Shown in pieces: positions 10,941 to 24,360 of a DNA stretch of 64,000 nt (its first letter is position 1; every line of letters starts with the position of its first letter). Under the pieces are notes generated by a model. It was not told the DNA's origin and searched no databases. It worked only from the letters and a program-made list of their open reading frames with translations. Both the position numbers and the translations under genes were made by a program. The stretch is from Epiperipatus broadwayi (taxonomy: Eukaryota; Onychophora; Udeonychophora; Euonychophora; Peripatidae), in assembly GCA_028023455.1 (NCBI GenBank), contig JAQFVV010000001.1:27627567-27691566 (forward strand), given 5' to 3'.

Positions 10941-12338
10941 GATATCTATTGGTGTGTTACCACTATTTCTTTGATTATTAAAATAAGCAAAAGTTATTTG
11001 ATTATGTAATTTTAGAAAAGATTTTTTTATTGGTATTTATTACCATGTTCAACATTTAATGATCAGACTATGGTTCTATTCTCCCATAGTGTCATTTTAA
11101 CATTTCTATGACAACAAATAAAGTTGTAGGGTTTAATAGCCAATTTGATGGCTTCAGATAGTCAGCAAAGCATTTATTATTTATTTTATTTATTTATGTA
11201 GATATTAACTAAGGAGAGTTTATGTTTTCTCCTCCCTACAAGATCCCTACTTACAGTACATTATTATTACTTGATATGACATAAAATATTTTATTTTTAA
11301 TTTTAATAAATAAACCATTCATTTATTATATATTCACTCAAAATTCAAATATATTTATTAAACATAGAATTTATAATTGTTTTCTTTATTTGTTCATTTA
11401 TACTATATGAGGATAATAAATAATGACTGTGTTTTTCTCACAATATTTATTTCTTCTGACAAAATCCATTGACCATTACTTTAATTTTTTTAGCATTTAT
11501 TTTTAGCACTACATATTTTCATCTGGTAACTATTGTAATATATCTTGAAGCACAGAAGCACAATTTGCAAAAAAAAAAAAACAATGACATAATTTGCAAA
11601 ATCTAGCTGACTTAAATAAACTTATATCTTTTTATTTTAATTCTCAAAGTAGTTCCTATTAAAATCCTGAAAAAGTTTTGAAAATAAAAAATTACCCCGC
11701 CCTATACCTAGTGCTGCTACATGGATAAGAGACACTTTTGTACAAGATAAATTTTAGTATTCTTTTCCATTCTATAAAATAAAATTTGTAAATTAAAAGA
11801 CACTTTTTCTAGCACTTTCATAAGAAAAATTTGAAAATATGTCTTTAGTCATTTAATGTGTTCAGTAAGTAGCTTGTCTGTTTTATTTATTTATTTCTAG
11901 AAAACAAACCTGGAGATTAAAACACATGCTGAAATAAAACAAATCTTTTTTTAAAAATTATTTTTTGAAATAATAATTAAATAATACTTTAAAACAAAAA
12001 TGTTGATTTAGTAAACTTGAATTTTTTTTTCAAAAGTATTTATATTATTTTTAGGACAATCCAGAAAAATTGCTAGTAGAGAAAAAAAATATCTGCAAAT
12101 AAGATAATTTATTAAATATCTAAGTGTTTTATCATATTTAAAATAACCTATCACCACACCCAAAATGACATTGTACTGCTTTCTTATTTTTTTTAGATAA
12201 CTCTATTATTCTAGTTTACATACTTGGTGATTATCTACAGCCATTGTATGATTATCTAAAATGCACTTTTTATTATTAAATATTATATAACAGTTTACAA
12301 GCCACATGGTTTTTAGTATGTGGATAATTACAGATGAA
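10941..12338. other. AT-rich intergenic DNA, nothing recognised
   Basis: No coding, RNA or transposon motif was identified on either strand. Confidence 0.5.
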
Positions 12339-12521
12339 TTATGGGACTGAAATTATTATAGGTATATTTTTAAGTAATTTCTTGAGGTTGATTCTACACT
12401 CATAAAACACAAATAAGCATAGAGATGACAAGTATGGACAGGTTTGAAAAAGGTGTAGCATTTCTTCTGGATAATTATTGCACAAAACATGTGGGTTCAA
12501 GATTTGGCTTGAATCAGTCAT
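12339..12521 (-). pseudogene. Possible LINE C-terminal zinc-binding fragment
   Basis: The 60-residue frame contains VLCNNYPEEMLHLFQTCPYL, which resembles the Cys-x-Cys...Glu-x-x-x-His-x4-Cys-Pro pattern found after the RT in many LINEs. One expected Cys is absent, and no flanking RT sequence was recognised, so the call is weak. Confidence 0.3.
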
Positions 12522-12934
12522 TAAGAAATATTTTTGTTGAAAATATACCCGCTAATAAAACTACTTTCATCATTATCAGTATCTTTCTGTGATTACAAGA
12601 GGCAAATCAATCTATGCATATTTTCCAGTAGTATATTTATAAATATAATTATTTATGTTACTTAATCTATTAATCTATCTGACAAAAAACTTGCTATATT
12701 GTAAAAACTATTTTAAGTTATTAATTGCTATATTTGCTGTTTATATTTAATAAAAGTAAATAAATCTCTGAATACAGATATCCACATCCATATTCGTATT
12801 CTGAACGAACTTGCAGTTTCAAATCTAGTTGCAATTGACTCATTATTGATAATATATCCCAAACTTCTAAATCTATCTCCACTTTACTTTTCTAATTCTG
12901 ATAATTTTATATAAGTTATATACTTTAAATAATA

Positions 12935-13090
12935 AGTGAAATAATGCTTAAAGCTAAATGGGATAATATGTAAACATTAGAAACCAGTAATCACCTAAAC
13001 ATACCAATATAGATAATAATCAACATTTCTTACTGTTGTCAAGGCAACCTCTCACCTGTTATATACTTATATAAGGTGCCTATAAAAATA
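12935..13090. repeat. Partial copy of the ~335-bp repeat family
   Basis: Contains the GCTAAATGG...ACATTAGAAACCAG start and TGTTGTCAAGGCAACC, matching the 8790-9478 copies. It ends near the start of an RTE fragment. Confidence 0.6.
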
Positions 13091-13374
13091 CGTTATAGAT
13101 AGAATTGAGAATAAATGAATAATAAAAATATGGTAGTATAAAGCAAAGAATTTAATTTTTACTGTTAAAGGAAGGACTTGACTGATGTGTTATTCCATAT
13201 GAATCTGTCCTACAAAGAAGTAAAATACATTTTGGTCAATCATTTCTCATTATTTATTTTCTGGCAATTGACTGTTGACCAGGATTTTATTTTTCTTCAT
13301 TGCATTACCATATGCATTAACAATAGTAATCAATTCTATATTAGTCAATATTGCAGTCATTTGTAGTATTCAAA

Positions 13375-14325
13375 AAAAACCCTATATCAGATTTTCATAT
13401 CAAAATGCAACAGCAATGATTATATTACACAATGATATAAAAATTAGTGCTGAAAAGACCGTATGACAGGATAACTCCATAAATCTAGAACTTTTTACAG
13501 CAATTTTGCAAAAATATTTTATGAATTAAAATGGGAAGTTAAGAAGTAAAAGTAAATGGAGAATATTTAAATTATCTAGATTTTCGAAGGTGTAATTGCT
13601 TTTACAAATAATGCTGCAGAGCTTAAGGGAATGTTGCAAAAATTATCAGATAAAAGTAAGAAAGCAGGCCTAAAGATAAATTCTAAAAAGTCTAAAGATT
13701 GTTCAGTGGATATTGTCCAAAGAAGAAAATGAGGAGTTAGAAGAACTTAACAACTACAAATATTTTGGTCAGATTAATACAGATTGAAACATAATGAATC
13801 AAATTAATCATAAACTTATACTTGGGTGGAATGTTTTTTGTTGAAATAACTTGATATAAAAAAAAATATGTCTATGCATTTGAAAATGAAGATTTTTTAA
13901 TGTTTAATTGGTATTTACTTATGAATCTAAGATATAGATATGTAAAGAGCAATATGCATATTTCAAACAACCCAAATATCTATGGAAATATATGTTGGGA
14001 GTAACAAGAAGGTATCAAAACAAAATATATGAGTGAGAAATCAAACAATTATTACAAGCATCATTGAATAAGTTAAGAGACTAAATTAGAGCAAGGCTGA
14101 CCATATTTCTAGAAGAGATGATAATGATGGACAATTAAAATCTTAAAATGGATTTTTAAAAAAATGTATAAAACTTAGAAAAAGACCACATGTGGATGGT
14201 TGGATAAAATAGAAAAGTGTTCTAGAATGATGTGGTAAAGAAAAGTTAAAGATTAGAAAAAGTGGATTAAACTTGGAGAGATCTTTATCCTCCAGTGGAT
14301 TGATAATGGCCAAAAACAATAATGA
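13375..14325 (+). mobile_element. RTE-family LINE fragment, copy A (RT C-terminal part)
   Basis: Aligns by eye with 48180-49090 of copy D: AAAATGCAACA(G/A)CAA, TTTTTACAGCA, AATAATGCT...GAGTTATCAGATGAAAA-like, AACTACAAATAT and GGACAATTAAAATCTTAAA. It corresponds to the end of RT and the 3' domain. It has multiple stops and indels and is heavily decayed. It ends near CTCCAGTGGATTGATAATGG, the same 3' end as copy D. Confidence 0.75.
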
Positions 14326-14970
14326 TATATAAAGTAACTAATAAAATTATAACCTTATTACAATAATAGGATGAAGAAAAGGGTTATTACAGTGAGATGA
14401 AACTCTGTATAATCTATAATAAGACAGAGAATAAAAAAAACTTCCTTTCAGGATCTGTTATATTATAGAATTGTAACAAATTTTTTAAAAAATACACTTC
14501 TAAGACTAGCAACATTAATATCTCAGGATTGATTTTCTACTACAATATCTACATTGACAAATCAGTTCACTGTATTTACATATTTTAACCAGGATAGCAA
14601 GTATGGTGTAAATTCTTATGTTGCATTAACTACAATTAACAATTTTCTCAGGGTTTTAACAACATATAATAATTACTATACTTAACATTTATATAAATAA
14701 GCATTTATTTTTATAGCGTCTGCATATAATTGTAATTTACATTCATATCGGCCTTATGAATGTAAATTATACTTAACATTATTGACCTCAAAAATTACGT
14801 AAATGATTTATTATTGATATGACCAAATAGGAAAGAAATTTTATTGTATCTACTCATATTTGAAATGAATAAAATATTGGATGGAAATAGTGCAAGTGAC
14901 TAACATGAGGAATAATATTTTTTTTAATCAACATGTAATAAATTATAGAATTATGTGATCATATTTTATT

Positions 14971-15319
14971 TATTTACAATGTATAGATGATGAGTCTTCA
15001 CTAATTAATGACAAATGAATTGGATAATTAACAAATATAAAATTAATTTTAATAACAATAAAATGATATAAATATTTTAAAAAATATTTACAGGTAATTA
15101 GTTTTCTGAAAGAGCATAAATAGTATTATAATACTATAGTTAATATTTACAATGTATAGATGATGAGTCTTCACTAATTAATGACAAATGAATTGGATAA
15201 TTAACAAATATAAAATTAATTTTAATAACAATAAAATGATATAAATATTTTAAAAAAATATTTACAGTTAATTAGTTTTCTGAAAGAGGATAAATAGTAT
15301 TATAATACTATAGTTAATA
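14971..15319. repeat. Recent tandem duplication, 2 x 173 bp
   Basis: Copy 1 is 14971-15143 and copy 2 is 15144-15319. They are nearly identical: one extra A in an A-run, a GGTAATT/GTTAATT change and a GAGCAT/GAGGAT change. No coding sequence was seen. High identity implies a recent event. Confidence 0.93.
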
Positions 15320-15730
15320 AATACTGGTCATGGCAGTGATAATTATGTGTGATATATAGGAACATAATGTTATAATGAGAACATTACATTGGAGAAGGTT
15401 GTATAGCATATAACTTCAAGACTTGAGTATTAACAATAAGCAAACTCTGAGAATGTTTTACACTATCCTTAATTAAAGTAATAGTAACCTTTTCTTATCG
15501 GTATATGTCTTATAAACTAAATCCTTTTACAAAAGAGCAGAGTAGTAACCAAACTTATATATCTTATTCTTATAAAGTACAATGTTAACTTGACCTGAAC
15601 ATCCCAGATGCTGGTGGTATTACTTACTATTTTTATCAAACTTCTATTATGATTAAAATTATAATAAAGTACTGTTAAGAGCTTGCACCAACTAAACAAT
15701 AACATTTACATGTTTATCAATGCCACAAGT

Positions 15731-15733
<3 letters not shown>

Positions 15734-15801
<68 letters not shown>
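15734..15801. repeat. (TA)n microsatellite
   Basis: About 34 TA units. Confidence 0.98.
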
Positions 15802-15804
<3 letters not shown>

Positions 15805-18800
15805 CTTCATAGATGTGTGTAAAAATCTTTCATTAAAGAAGTAAAAATGGTCATCTTAGTATAAATTTGACTTATATTCTAAATACCCTTATTATCTAAA
15901 ACATAAGATTTTATCAAATGATTAATAAAACATATAAAATATTAAATATTGGCCATAAATAATTTTTAATTAACTGAAACTCTAGGCAACTGATCTCCAA
16001 GGTGCAAATAAACTACTAACACCCATTTATAACAAATTACACTCTTGAATATAATATATTACATGTATCTTCTTTATCATACCTTTCTTTTTTGAAAACT
16101 TTTATAGAACAATAAAATTTTAAAATTAAACAAATTCAGTAACAATATTATATCTTTAAAATAATAATTCGTAGTCTTTAAAAGCATCCAAGAAAAAAAT
16201 ATCCAGGCAATATGTATTTACAATTTTAAATGATTGTCATTTTAAGGTTGAAGAAATCCTAATGGATAAGTTTATCATCACTTAATCTTTGTAGACATTG
16301 GTCAAGAATAAAGGCTGAGCTTGTAAATCCACTAATGATCAGTTTCTGATCACCATTTGATAAGTTTATAGTAATTTGTTTTATTTTCATTAGATAATAA
16401 ACACAACAGTCAATCCTTTAAGGTATTGTTTTCATCAATTATAAAATTTCTAAGTATATTTTTGAAGACAAAATATTGATGAATTTAAATTTATTTATTG
16501 ACAATGGTTTCTGTAATAATTGTCCATCACTTTTGTTGTTATATTAAGTAGTAGTTAGTCCATTGGATGTATTAGTTTTAAATTAATATTGAAAATTTAG
16601 GTAGTTTTTTCATAAATTTAATACAAAGTAATTTGTTAATCCATTAATCCACATTAGTTTTATAATACTCATCTGAAGATTTATGTTTTCATAGCAAATA
16701 TAAATTCCAAACAAGTAATTTCTGCTTTGGAAAAGCACTCTTAAAAATTTTCATAGTTGAAATCCAATTATTTGGTTTTTATTCCTTTTAAATTCATTAT
16801 TGAATAATATATGCTGTTAGACATTTAGTTTTTTCATTTGGGTCAATATAGAAGAATATTTTCCATTAAAGAGGCAAATATTTAGTTGGTTGTTTACTCG
16901 GGCATCATTTTAATGCAGGATGCCAGAATGGATAATTTTGAATTTAAATTGTATGCAGTCTTTCTGCATACAGTTAATAAAAGACTAAACAATTTTAACA
17001 TATAGGTTTTATATATGTTTCTGTCACATGTAATAATTAATTAATGAAACACTATATTACTTTTACAATGTTTTATTATCCACCCTTTTTTCTGTTTACA
17101 GTTTCGATCGCCCCAGCAATCTTTTTCAGAACCTTATATCTCCTAATATCACTGTAACAATCAATTAATTATTATATTGTATACATTTGACAATGCAATA
17201 GAAAATAGTAATTATTTCCTGTCACATGATTAATAAGATCATAAATTTTACCCAAAATCGTTCACATTTTTGGATTTTTATAAAAATATTTTGTCAAACA
17301 TCAGTTAGAAATAGTGGAAGATAACATTTGGAAATCGTGCCAAAAATTATGATGATTTTGTTTTTTAAAATTTTTAGATAAATATTATTTCAAATATTGA
17401 ATACCAGATTAATTAATTAGTGACTAAAATAAATAAATATACATTATTGTGTTACAATACATTACTTATATTATTAATACACCTGGATCTTGTTTTATGC
17501 GATAGATAGGTTCCACAGAAAACCCACATTAAAAAAAATTGCACAAAAATAGACTTAATTTAGCTTGAAAAATGGGGGATAGGTTCTCTATTTTTTAGAA
17601 TTCACATAAAACCAAAGCAACAAGGAAAAATTACTTTAAACTTCGCATTAAAAAAATAAGCAAATAAAGTATGACTAATAAAAAATTTCAAATATTTGAA
17701 AAAAATAATCAGTGCAGATGAATTTCCTGCTTGATAGTAATAAGTTCATTTCTGGTTATATGCACACACATTCATTCCTGCTTCATATGATTCTTGGATT
17801 CCATAAAATCTTTGAATATGTATGGCCTCACCAAGATGGGCATCAACATCTCAGTTTCATCATTGGATATAACTCCATTTATGCATAACCTAGCATTGCT
17901 TTCAGTATTTGTAATGCATATTAAAGCCTGATCTAGCAAGCATATAGTCATTCATAATTCTAAGCCCTGGGCAGTCATTTATTAATTATGACTTTGGTAT
18001 ACTTAATTAAATATTCCTATCTTAACACTACTTGGTTATCCATTAATTAATAGGCAATCCCTTGATAGAATGTGCACCCTGGACATTATTAAGACATAAT
18101 AAAGTCTATAGTCTCTCTACTGTATTAAGTTCGTGATAATTAAGCTGCTTAGTCATTAATTTTGTTTTTAACCTATAAGAAATCACAATATAAAATAAGG
18201 TTTAAATCTAGACATATGAACTTTTATTTCGCTTTATTATTATTGTTACACGTAACATCGTACATTTATTTCTTGTTTATCATAATTAGCATCTTTTAGT
18301 TTTAAGACTCTTGTATCTCACTGACTTCAGTGGGATATAAGAAAAATGACATATATGTTAGCATCCGATGCGTAGTCATATAAAAATTGTCCTGGAGGCA
18401 TAGGTAATGAGATTCAACTTTGTATTGCTTGTTGTAATGTTTATATCGATGTTAAATACAGACATGCAGTTAGTGATCATTGCTGGGTTTTTAAGATTAG
18501 TTTTGCTGACTATTACAATATATGTGTGTGCGATTGAAAATAAACAAATAGATTATTCATGTTATTTACTCTGAATAAACTAATAAATAAATTTATTAAA
18601 AAAATAGATTTTTTTTTTTTACATTTTCCAATTTATGTATATACATAATAAATAATTAATGCTTCAAAAATATTAAAGCTAGCTTATAATACGAAACACG
18701 CAAATATTGCACGTATCACGACTTATAAAAAGTTAAAAAAGGTTTACATTTTTTGCTAAATGTTAATTTTTTCTTCTGATTTATATTTTTCTAGTCTTAA

Positions 18801-18811
18801 TAATCACTACA
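15802..18811. other. Intergenic DNA upstream of receptor gene 1
   Basis: No ORF or repeat was recognised. A pyrimidine-rich acceptor-like sequence (TTATATTTTTCTAG, ending at about 18795) lies 16 bp before the receptor ATG, so a 5' untranslated exon could lie somewhere in this interval. No donor was identified. Confidence 0.4.
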
Positions 18812-19798
18812 ATGGACGTAAATAAAAGTTGTTTCTATGATAATTCTAGCTATAATAATTATACCATCTCTTTGATAAAAAATCCTTTTATTCGGTTTTA
18901 TGCCAGAAATATTTGGCCTTATTTTTGGGTCGCAGGAAATATAGGAAATGTTTTAAGCATTTTAGTTTTCAGCAAGATACAGTTAGATTTGCAAATGAAA
19001 ACTGGCTTTCTCATTTCTTCTATTTTTGATCTTTTATTAACAAACGCAGTTTTACCTTACATGTCTTTCTTTTACAGCAATAATGTTAATTACTTTATGA
19101 AGTTCTATGTAACAAAACTACATTCCACAATTCTCTTGTCTTTAATGGGATGTAAATTTTGTTTAATATTTCTATTAACCACATATCGTTTTTTATCCGT
19201 GTTTTGCCCTCAAAAATATAAATCTTTGATTACAGTAAGACGAATTATTATTTTTATTTTCTTTATCGCTATTATATCTTTATTATTTAATGTTAATTTT
19301 ATAGATGGTTTAGATTTAAATCATTTTACTTGTTATAATAATTATAAAGTGCAGGATTTTCAAGTAAATATAGAAATGTCATATTTTGGTTTTCGTTCTT
19401 TACTTGCACAAGTTTATGCCCAAGTTTTTTGGAATTTTCCTCTATTGGCTTCATTTATATTAAACGTGGCATTAATTATTAAATATCAAAAGTTAAAACA
19501 AAATCGTTTGACTCTGCAACAACGTCAATATAATTGCAGTTTTCAAGAAATTAAAACTCTATTTGTTTTGTTGAATGGAATGCTATTTATACAGATAATA
19601 TGTGATGGAATATCTGCTATTGTAATATTTTTATTTATTATTGCTAGAAAATTTCAGTTTTATCCCGCAGTTGTAGTTATTGGAGGAACTTCAGAATATG
19701 TGAGTTTTGTAATACCATTTTATATCTATTTCTTGACCAATAAAGGATTTAGAGACATTTTATTATTTCTATTTAAACTAAAGCATTTTAATAAATAA
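18812..19798 (+). CDS. Seven-transmembrane (rhodopsin-class-like) receptor, orphan, single coding exon
   Basis: 328 residues, complete from ATG to TAA. The N terminus is short with two N-glycosylation sequons (N11-S-S, N16-Y-T). Hydrophobic helices lie at about 33-54, 62-88, 102-125, 143-161, 200-225, 247-275 and 286-309. Family marks: the TM1 Gly-Asn pair (G45-N46), TM2 Asp (D73), TM3 end YRFLSVFCP (R126 in the place of the DRY Arg) and a Pro in TM5 (P210). The TM7 end is IPFYIYF instead of NPxxY, followed by a short basic tail. The usual TM3 Cys for the extracellular disulphide and the TM6 CWxP motif are missing, so it is a divergent receptor; the ligand is unknown. The third loop (KYQKLKQNRLTLQQRQY) is almost shared with the paralogue at 62406-63405. 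The start has A at -3 and G at +4. AATAAA overlaps the stop. A chemosensory or peptide receptor is possible but not shown. Confidence 0.85.
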   Translation: MDVNKSCFYDNSSYNNYTISLIKNPFIRFYARNIWPYFWVAGNIGNVLSILVFSKIQLDLQMKTGFLISSIFDLLLTNAVLPYMSFFYSNNVNYFMKFYVTKLHSTILLSLMGCKFCLIFLLTTYRFLSVFCPQKYKSLITVRRIIIFIFFIAIISLLFNVNFIDGLDLNHFTCYNNYKVQDFQVNIEMSYFGFRSLLAQVYAQVFWNFPLLASFILNVALIIKYQKLKQNRLTLQQRQYNCSFQEIKTLFVLLNGMLFIQIICDGISAIVIFLFIIARKFQFYPAVVVIGGTSEYVSFVIPFYIYFLTNKGFRDILLFLFKLKHFNK

Positions 19799-21539
19799 AA
19801 GTTATCCCTCTTCAATTAATTCAAAATAATATGACACATTACAAACATTTAAATTTAGATTTAATGATTTAGTCATTGAATAAAAATCTGTCGTAGCTAG
19901 AATCGAGGAATGAATTCCAAGACTTTTTAAAAACTGAAATTTCAATCAAGTTCATATATTTTTTTCAAATTGCAGCCTTATAATAAATCCATTTACTTTC
20001 CCATTAATTATTAGTAAATGATCATATATTTCTTTTTACATATTATACAAAAATCCAAGGATATAAAATTTTCTTATCTGTCAGGTAAGTTTTGATGCCA
20101 AAATAAATAAACAATAAAACATTAATAATATATAATTAATCTTAGAAACATGTAATGTGATGATGATGATGAACGCTGTTTGGCTGTACTAACAATCTCA
20201 TATCTTCTAGTGTTAATGGAATGATTGATCGTTATGAATCTTAAGTGGTATCAATCACTCGTGCCAATTGTTTGATGGACGATGTGATAAAAATTGTTAT
20301 TTAATATATTTATAATTAAAATAGTAATTTCTGACCTACTTTCCTTATATTAATTTTGGTAGATGAATTATAAACAGATTAAATTTTGTTTAAAAATGAA
20401 TTAGAAAAGTACTTTTAAAGAGACCGAAAGTTTTTAATTGACAATTCTCAATGTTACTTCGCTGTGTTCTTATGACTAAAATATATTTCTAATCAATATT
20501 ATTAATGCAACATTATTTATCACTTTTTGAACCATTCACAATGTTTTATCAAAACCCAGAAGTTTAATTCCTCTTAAGTCTTACTATCTATATGAAATCC
20601 CTTGTATGAAATACAAAGCTTTATAAATGAAAATTAGCAATCGTTTCGTCAGTGCTAGAAAATATGAACATGATAATGCTATCAAACAATGATCATTATC
20701 ACTACTCTACGGTTAAGAATATCGAACATAATATAAATTTTCTAAAATTCACATCGTATCTAATAAATAAACAAAACATCAAAACCTTAGATTTGATGGC
20801 ATTAATTAACCATGAACATGATAAAAAAAAAAAAAAAGATTTCATCCAAACAAACATTTTGTGAAGATTGCAGAATGAATAAAAAAAAACATCTAAAGTT
20901 TAATAGGGCAAAAAGAAACAATCTAAGTTAATATTGGAATTGTACAGCAATGTCATGTTGATGCAGATACTGTAAAATGATTAATATCGGTGTGGACATT
21001 ATTAAAAAATCTAATATCTATGTGGATATAACTGAAGTTGCATTTGTAGATAAAGTAATAATATTTTTTCAAATCAAATTAATTAGAACTTATGAATATA
21101 TTTGATAAATTATGCAACACAAATCGCTCAATCATTGCAGAAATCACTCTTTGCAAGGATATCTCCAAATACGTCTAAAACAAGCATAAATTATTCCTAA
21201 ATGTAGTAACAATGTAAAAAAAGAAGTTATTTAATTCTATCAATCATATAAATAATATTTAAATTCTAAGTTCATGGATTTTTTTTCTTATTTCTACTAA
21301 CAAATTCAACTGTTACAGCAAAGGCACAAATTTAAGATTTAAATTCCGCATAAATGGTTTGTTATAAGAGTAAGTAACCATTAAGTTGAATAGTGACTTT
21401 TTTGTCTACAATAATAAAGATTCTCATGTTTTCACGCAATTTGCAATAAGTAGTACTTATCTGTGACACATGGTTATACGCCAAAACCTGTTGATAATAG
21501 CATACTTATTCATTATACATTATTATCACTATCATAGCG
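19799..21539. other. Intergenic DNA downstream of receptor gene 1
   Basis: A short (GAT)n run is at about 20160. A 70-codon frame at 20652-20864 ends in a Lys run and looks like chance. Nothing else was recognised. Confidence 0.45.
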
Positions 21540-24360
21540 CCACTGTTGAATTAAAGCATTTTCAAGTTTAACCAGTTTTTATCTCCTAGACACTTCAAAA
21601 CAAAAAGCTTTCTTATTTCATCCACGAATCTGACATGTATTATCTTTCTAAGTCATTTACAATCTATTGGAGTCCGATTAAAAATTTTAATTTCTAATAA
21701 TATGCCCAGAACACCATTTCACTCTCTTAATTCTTTTATGGATGTCTGTTTTCTCATAACATACTTCATTTTCACACTCTTTTTGTTACTTCTAATATAT
21801 ATTTCTCCATATTCTATTGAACGGTCTAAAGAATTTGTGTTGTTATTTTGTTAAATTTGCATGTCTTTTATCCTTAAATAAAAATTGTTAGTCAAAAATA
21901 TTAAAAACTTTTTTCAAATATTTAGGCATATTTTCTTTTAATGTTAAGATTTTTCTACCACAACTATCCTTTGTGTTTCAATATGACTAAGGTAGTTGTA
22001 GATATTAACTTTCTTTAATTCTTACTTGTCAATTTATTTGTTCTTTTGTAAAAATCCATTAAACATTACTTTAATATTTTTAACATTTAACTTTATTTCT
22101 ACATGTTTTTCTTCTGATAACTTTTGCAACATTTCTTGAATCTTTGAACCATTAAAGAATTAGGGTCATCTGCAGAATGTGGATTAATTAATTAACCTTT
22201 ATTTCATTTTACTTCCTTAGTTTATCATTTTATCCACAAAATATTTCTTGTAAAACTGCTGAAAAGAGTTTTGGAACTATGGAATTATCGTACTATATAT
22301 CCTTAAAAAGCAACTTTTTAGTATTGCAATGTAATCTAGTCACTGCTATTACATTTTCATAAATATTCTTTAGAATATGATAATATTGTATATCTATATA
22401 ATGGTGATTCAAACCTTTTAATCATATTAGAAATGCTTATAGGATCAAATATATTTTCATGATCTACAAATCCATAATATAATGGCAAATTATATTTATT
22501 GGAAATTTTTATAATTTCTATCAATAACAACCTGAGATTTATTGTATTAAAAATCAATTGTATATGCAATTTTGGTTGGATAGTCTCAAAGTTCACTATA
22601 GAAGAATTGTAATTATTTTGTGGTAATTTTTTTTGCATAGAACTGATAAAATAGTGATGTCACTAATTTCTAATATTTTCTTTATAACCTTTCTTAAGTA
22701 TCACTGTTATTACTGAATTCTTTCAATTCTACACATCTTTATTATTTAAGAATTTGGTAATATAGCCTTATCGACAATTTTTCTAATTCTAATACTGCTT
22801 TTTTAAATATTAATAACAATTCCGTCAATTTTTGGATATCTTTCTTATTTTTTTAAAGTGTTTGACAATTCAATAGATGTAGTAAATGTAAGAGATACTT
22901 TGTTTTCTTATTCTTTATTATTATATAATTATTTTATGGAATTTTCGTATTATCTTTTTTGTTAGAAATATCTCCATCTTTTCTTCTTATTGCTAAAATA
23001 CTTTCTTTCCAAAATCATAATGTTGATTTTCACTTGTGAGATATTAATTTTCGTCTATAGGCTTTTTTGCCAATTTGAAATGCATTTTCTTACATACTAT
23101 TAACTATTTTTTATACTACATTACAAAACTCTAGACATTCAGCTTTTTTAAACCTTTTCATATTTCCTACTTTTTTTGTGCATTGTTTTGCCTCAATAAA
23201 AAAATTATTAGTAAATTGCTACTATTTTGTAGTAGATATTGTCCTTCAAATTATAAATGAAATATCAGTTATTTTTTCTTTGATTTCAGAAGTGACTGAA
23301 CCATCTTCAAAACTCGTTAATAAATTAAAATAATTTTCAAGTTTTAATTTAAACTTATTAGAGAATTTTCAAAGTTTAAAAATATCATTTGTTAATATCG
23401 TTTTTCTTAATAGGTTTTTCTCTCTAGTTGTGCCATAATACTTGTCTTACATCTCACTAATTAAACAGGCAAAACTCTCTATACAATAGTGCCACCCTGT
23501 GTCAAACAGAGTAATCAATGGATGCCAGAAAGCTTGTGCATAAAATCCCCATCTATGCATAAGGCTTCTATCATCCATTGATTACTCTGGTTGGCACAGA
23601 GTGGCACTAGTGTATGAAGAGTTTTGCCTGTTTAATAACAGCTATGTGCTAACATAAAAGATGGTGATCATATGATGTTTAGTGGTTTAACACCAATCTC
23701 ACTAATTGCTGTTCACTTTTTGTGTTTAATGTATAAAAAACATTATGATCTTGAACAATATATTTAATTTTTCATGAGTCAAGATACAATCCACTTCTTT
23801 TATAACTTCATTTAGTTGTTTCTTTATCTATTTCAATTTGGTATTTATCTTAAACAAAAATAATATACAACTTTGTTTTTGCTGCAAATTCCACGAGTCA
23901 ATGTCTCGCCTATTTCTGATATCATAACTAAATTTACGGATAGCACTTATCTGTAATTGCTTGCATATTAGTTCTAGTATTATAGCTTATAATGATAATT
24001 TTAAAAATGTTCTTTAATTTTATCAAAAGCATTTTGTACATTTATATAAAAATTCTCTACACTGTCGTTACAATAAGCCTGAATTATTTGAATTTAGTAT
24101 TTACCATTTATTTAAATAAGTAACCTTACAATTCTCTATAATATATCATCAATCTTTACAACTTGACTTTTTCAATTTTTATTTATAATGAGACCCACTT
24201 CACTCGTACTTCCAATGTTTATACTCTTGTAGCAAAATATAAGCATGTCTACTTTTTAAAATTTAGCTTTTCATCATAACTTCACAATAGCAGCCAATGT
24301 TCCCTTCAATATTAGACAATTCTTTCAATTCATGCAATATTGCTTCTCTTGAAATTAGTT
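21540..24360 (-). mobile_element. RTE-family LINE, copy E, near full length but decayed
   Basis: The reverse complement follows copy D from its endonuclease start (GCAATATTGCATGAATTGAAAG against GGAAGATTGCAAGAGTTAGAAA) to its 3' domain (about 21600-21800, matching the region around 48720-49060). A residual RT stretch is readable at 22357-22638: LPLYYGFVDHENIFDPI, equivalent to the Y(A/G)F-D-x2-KAFD block of RTE reverse transcriptases. Many stops are present. A short foldback repeat is inserted at 23463-23695. Its 5' end faces copy B across about 570 bp. Confidence 0.75.
23463..23695. repeat. Foldback SINE/MITE-like repeat, copy 1, with 12-bp target duplication
   Basis: The inner part is an imperfect hairpin. 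The left arm (AGGCAAAACTCTCTATACA, then GAGTAATCAATGGAT) returns as ATCCATTGATTACTCT, then GAGTTTTGCCTG on the right. A unique tail, GATGGTGATCATATGATGTTT, follows. It is flanked by the identical 12-mer ATCTCACTAATT at 23451-23462 and 23696-23707. It interrupts RTE copy E and is therefore younger. Confidence 0.88.
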
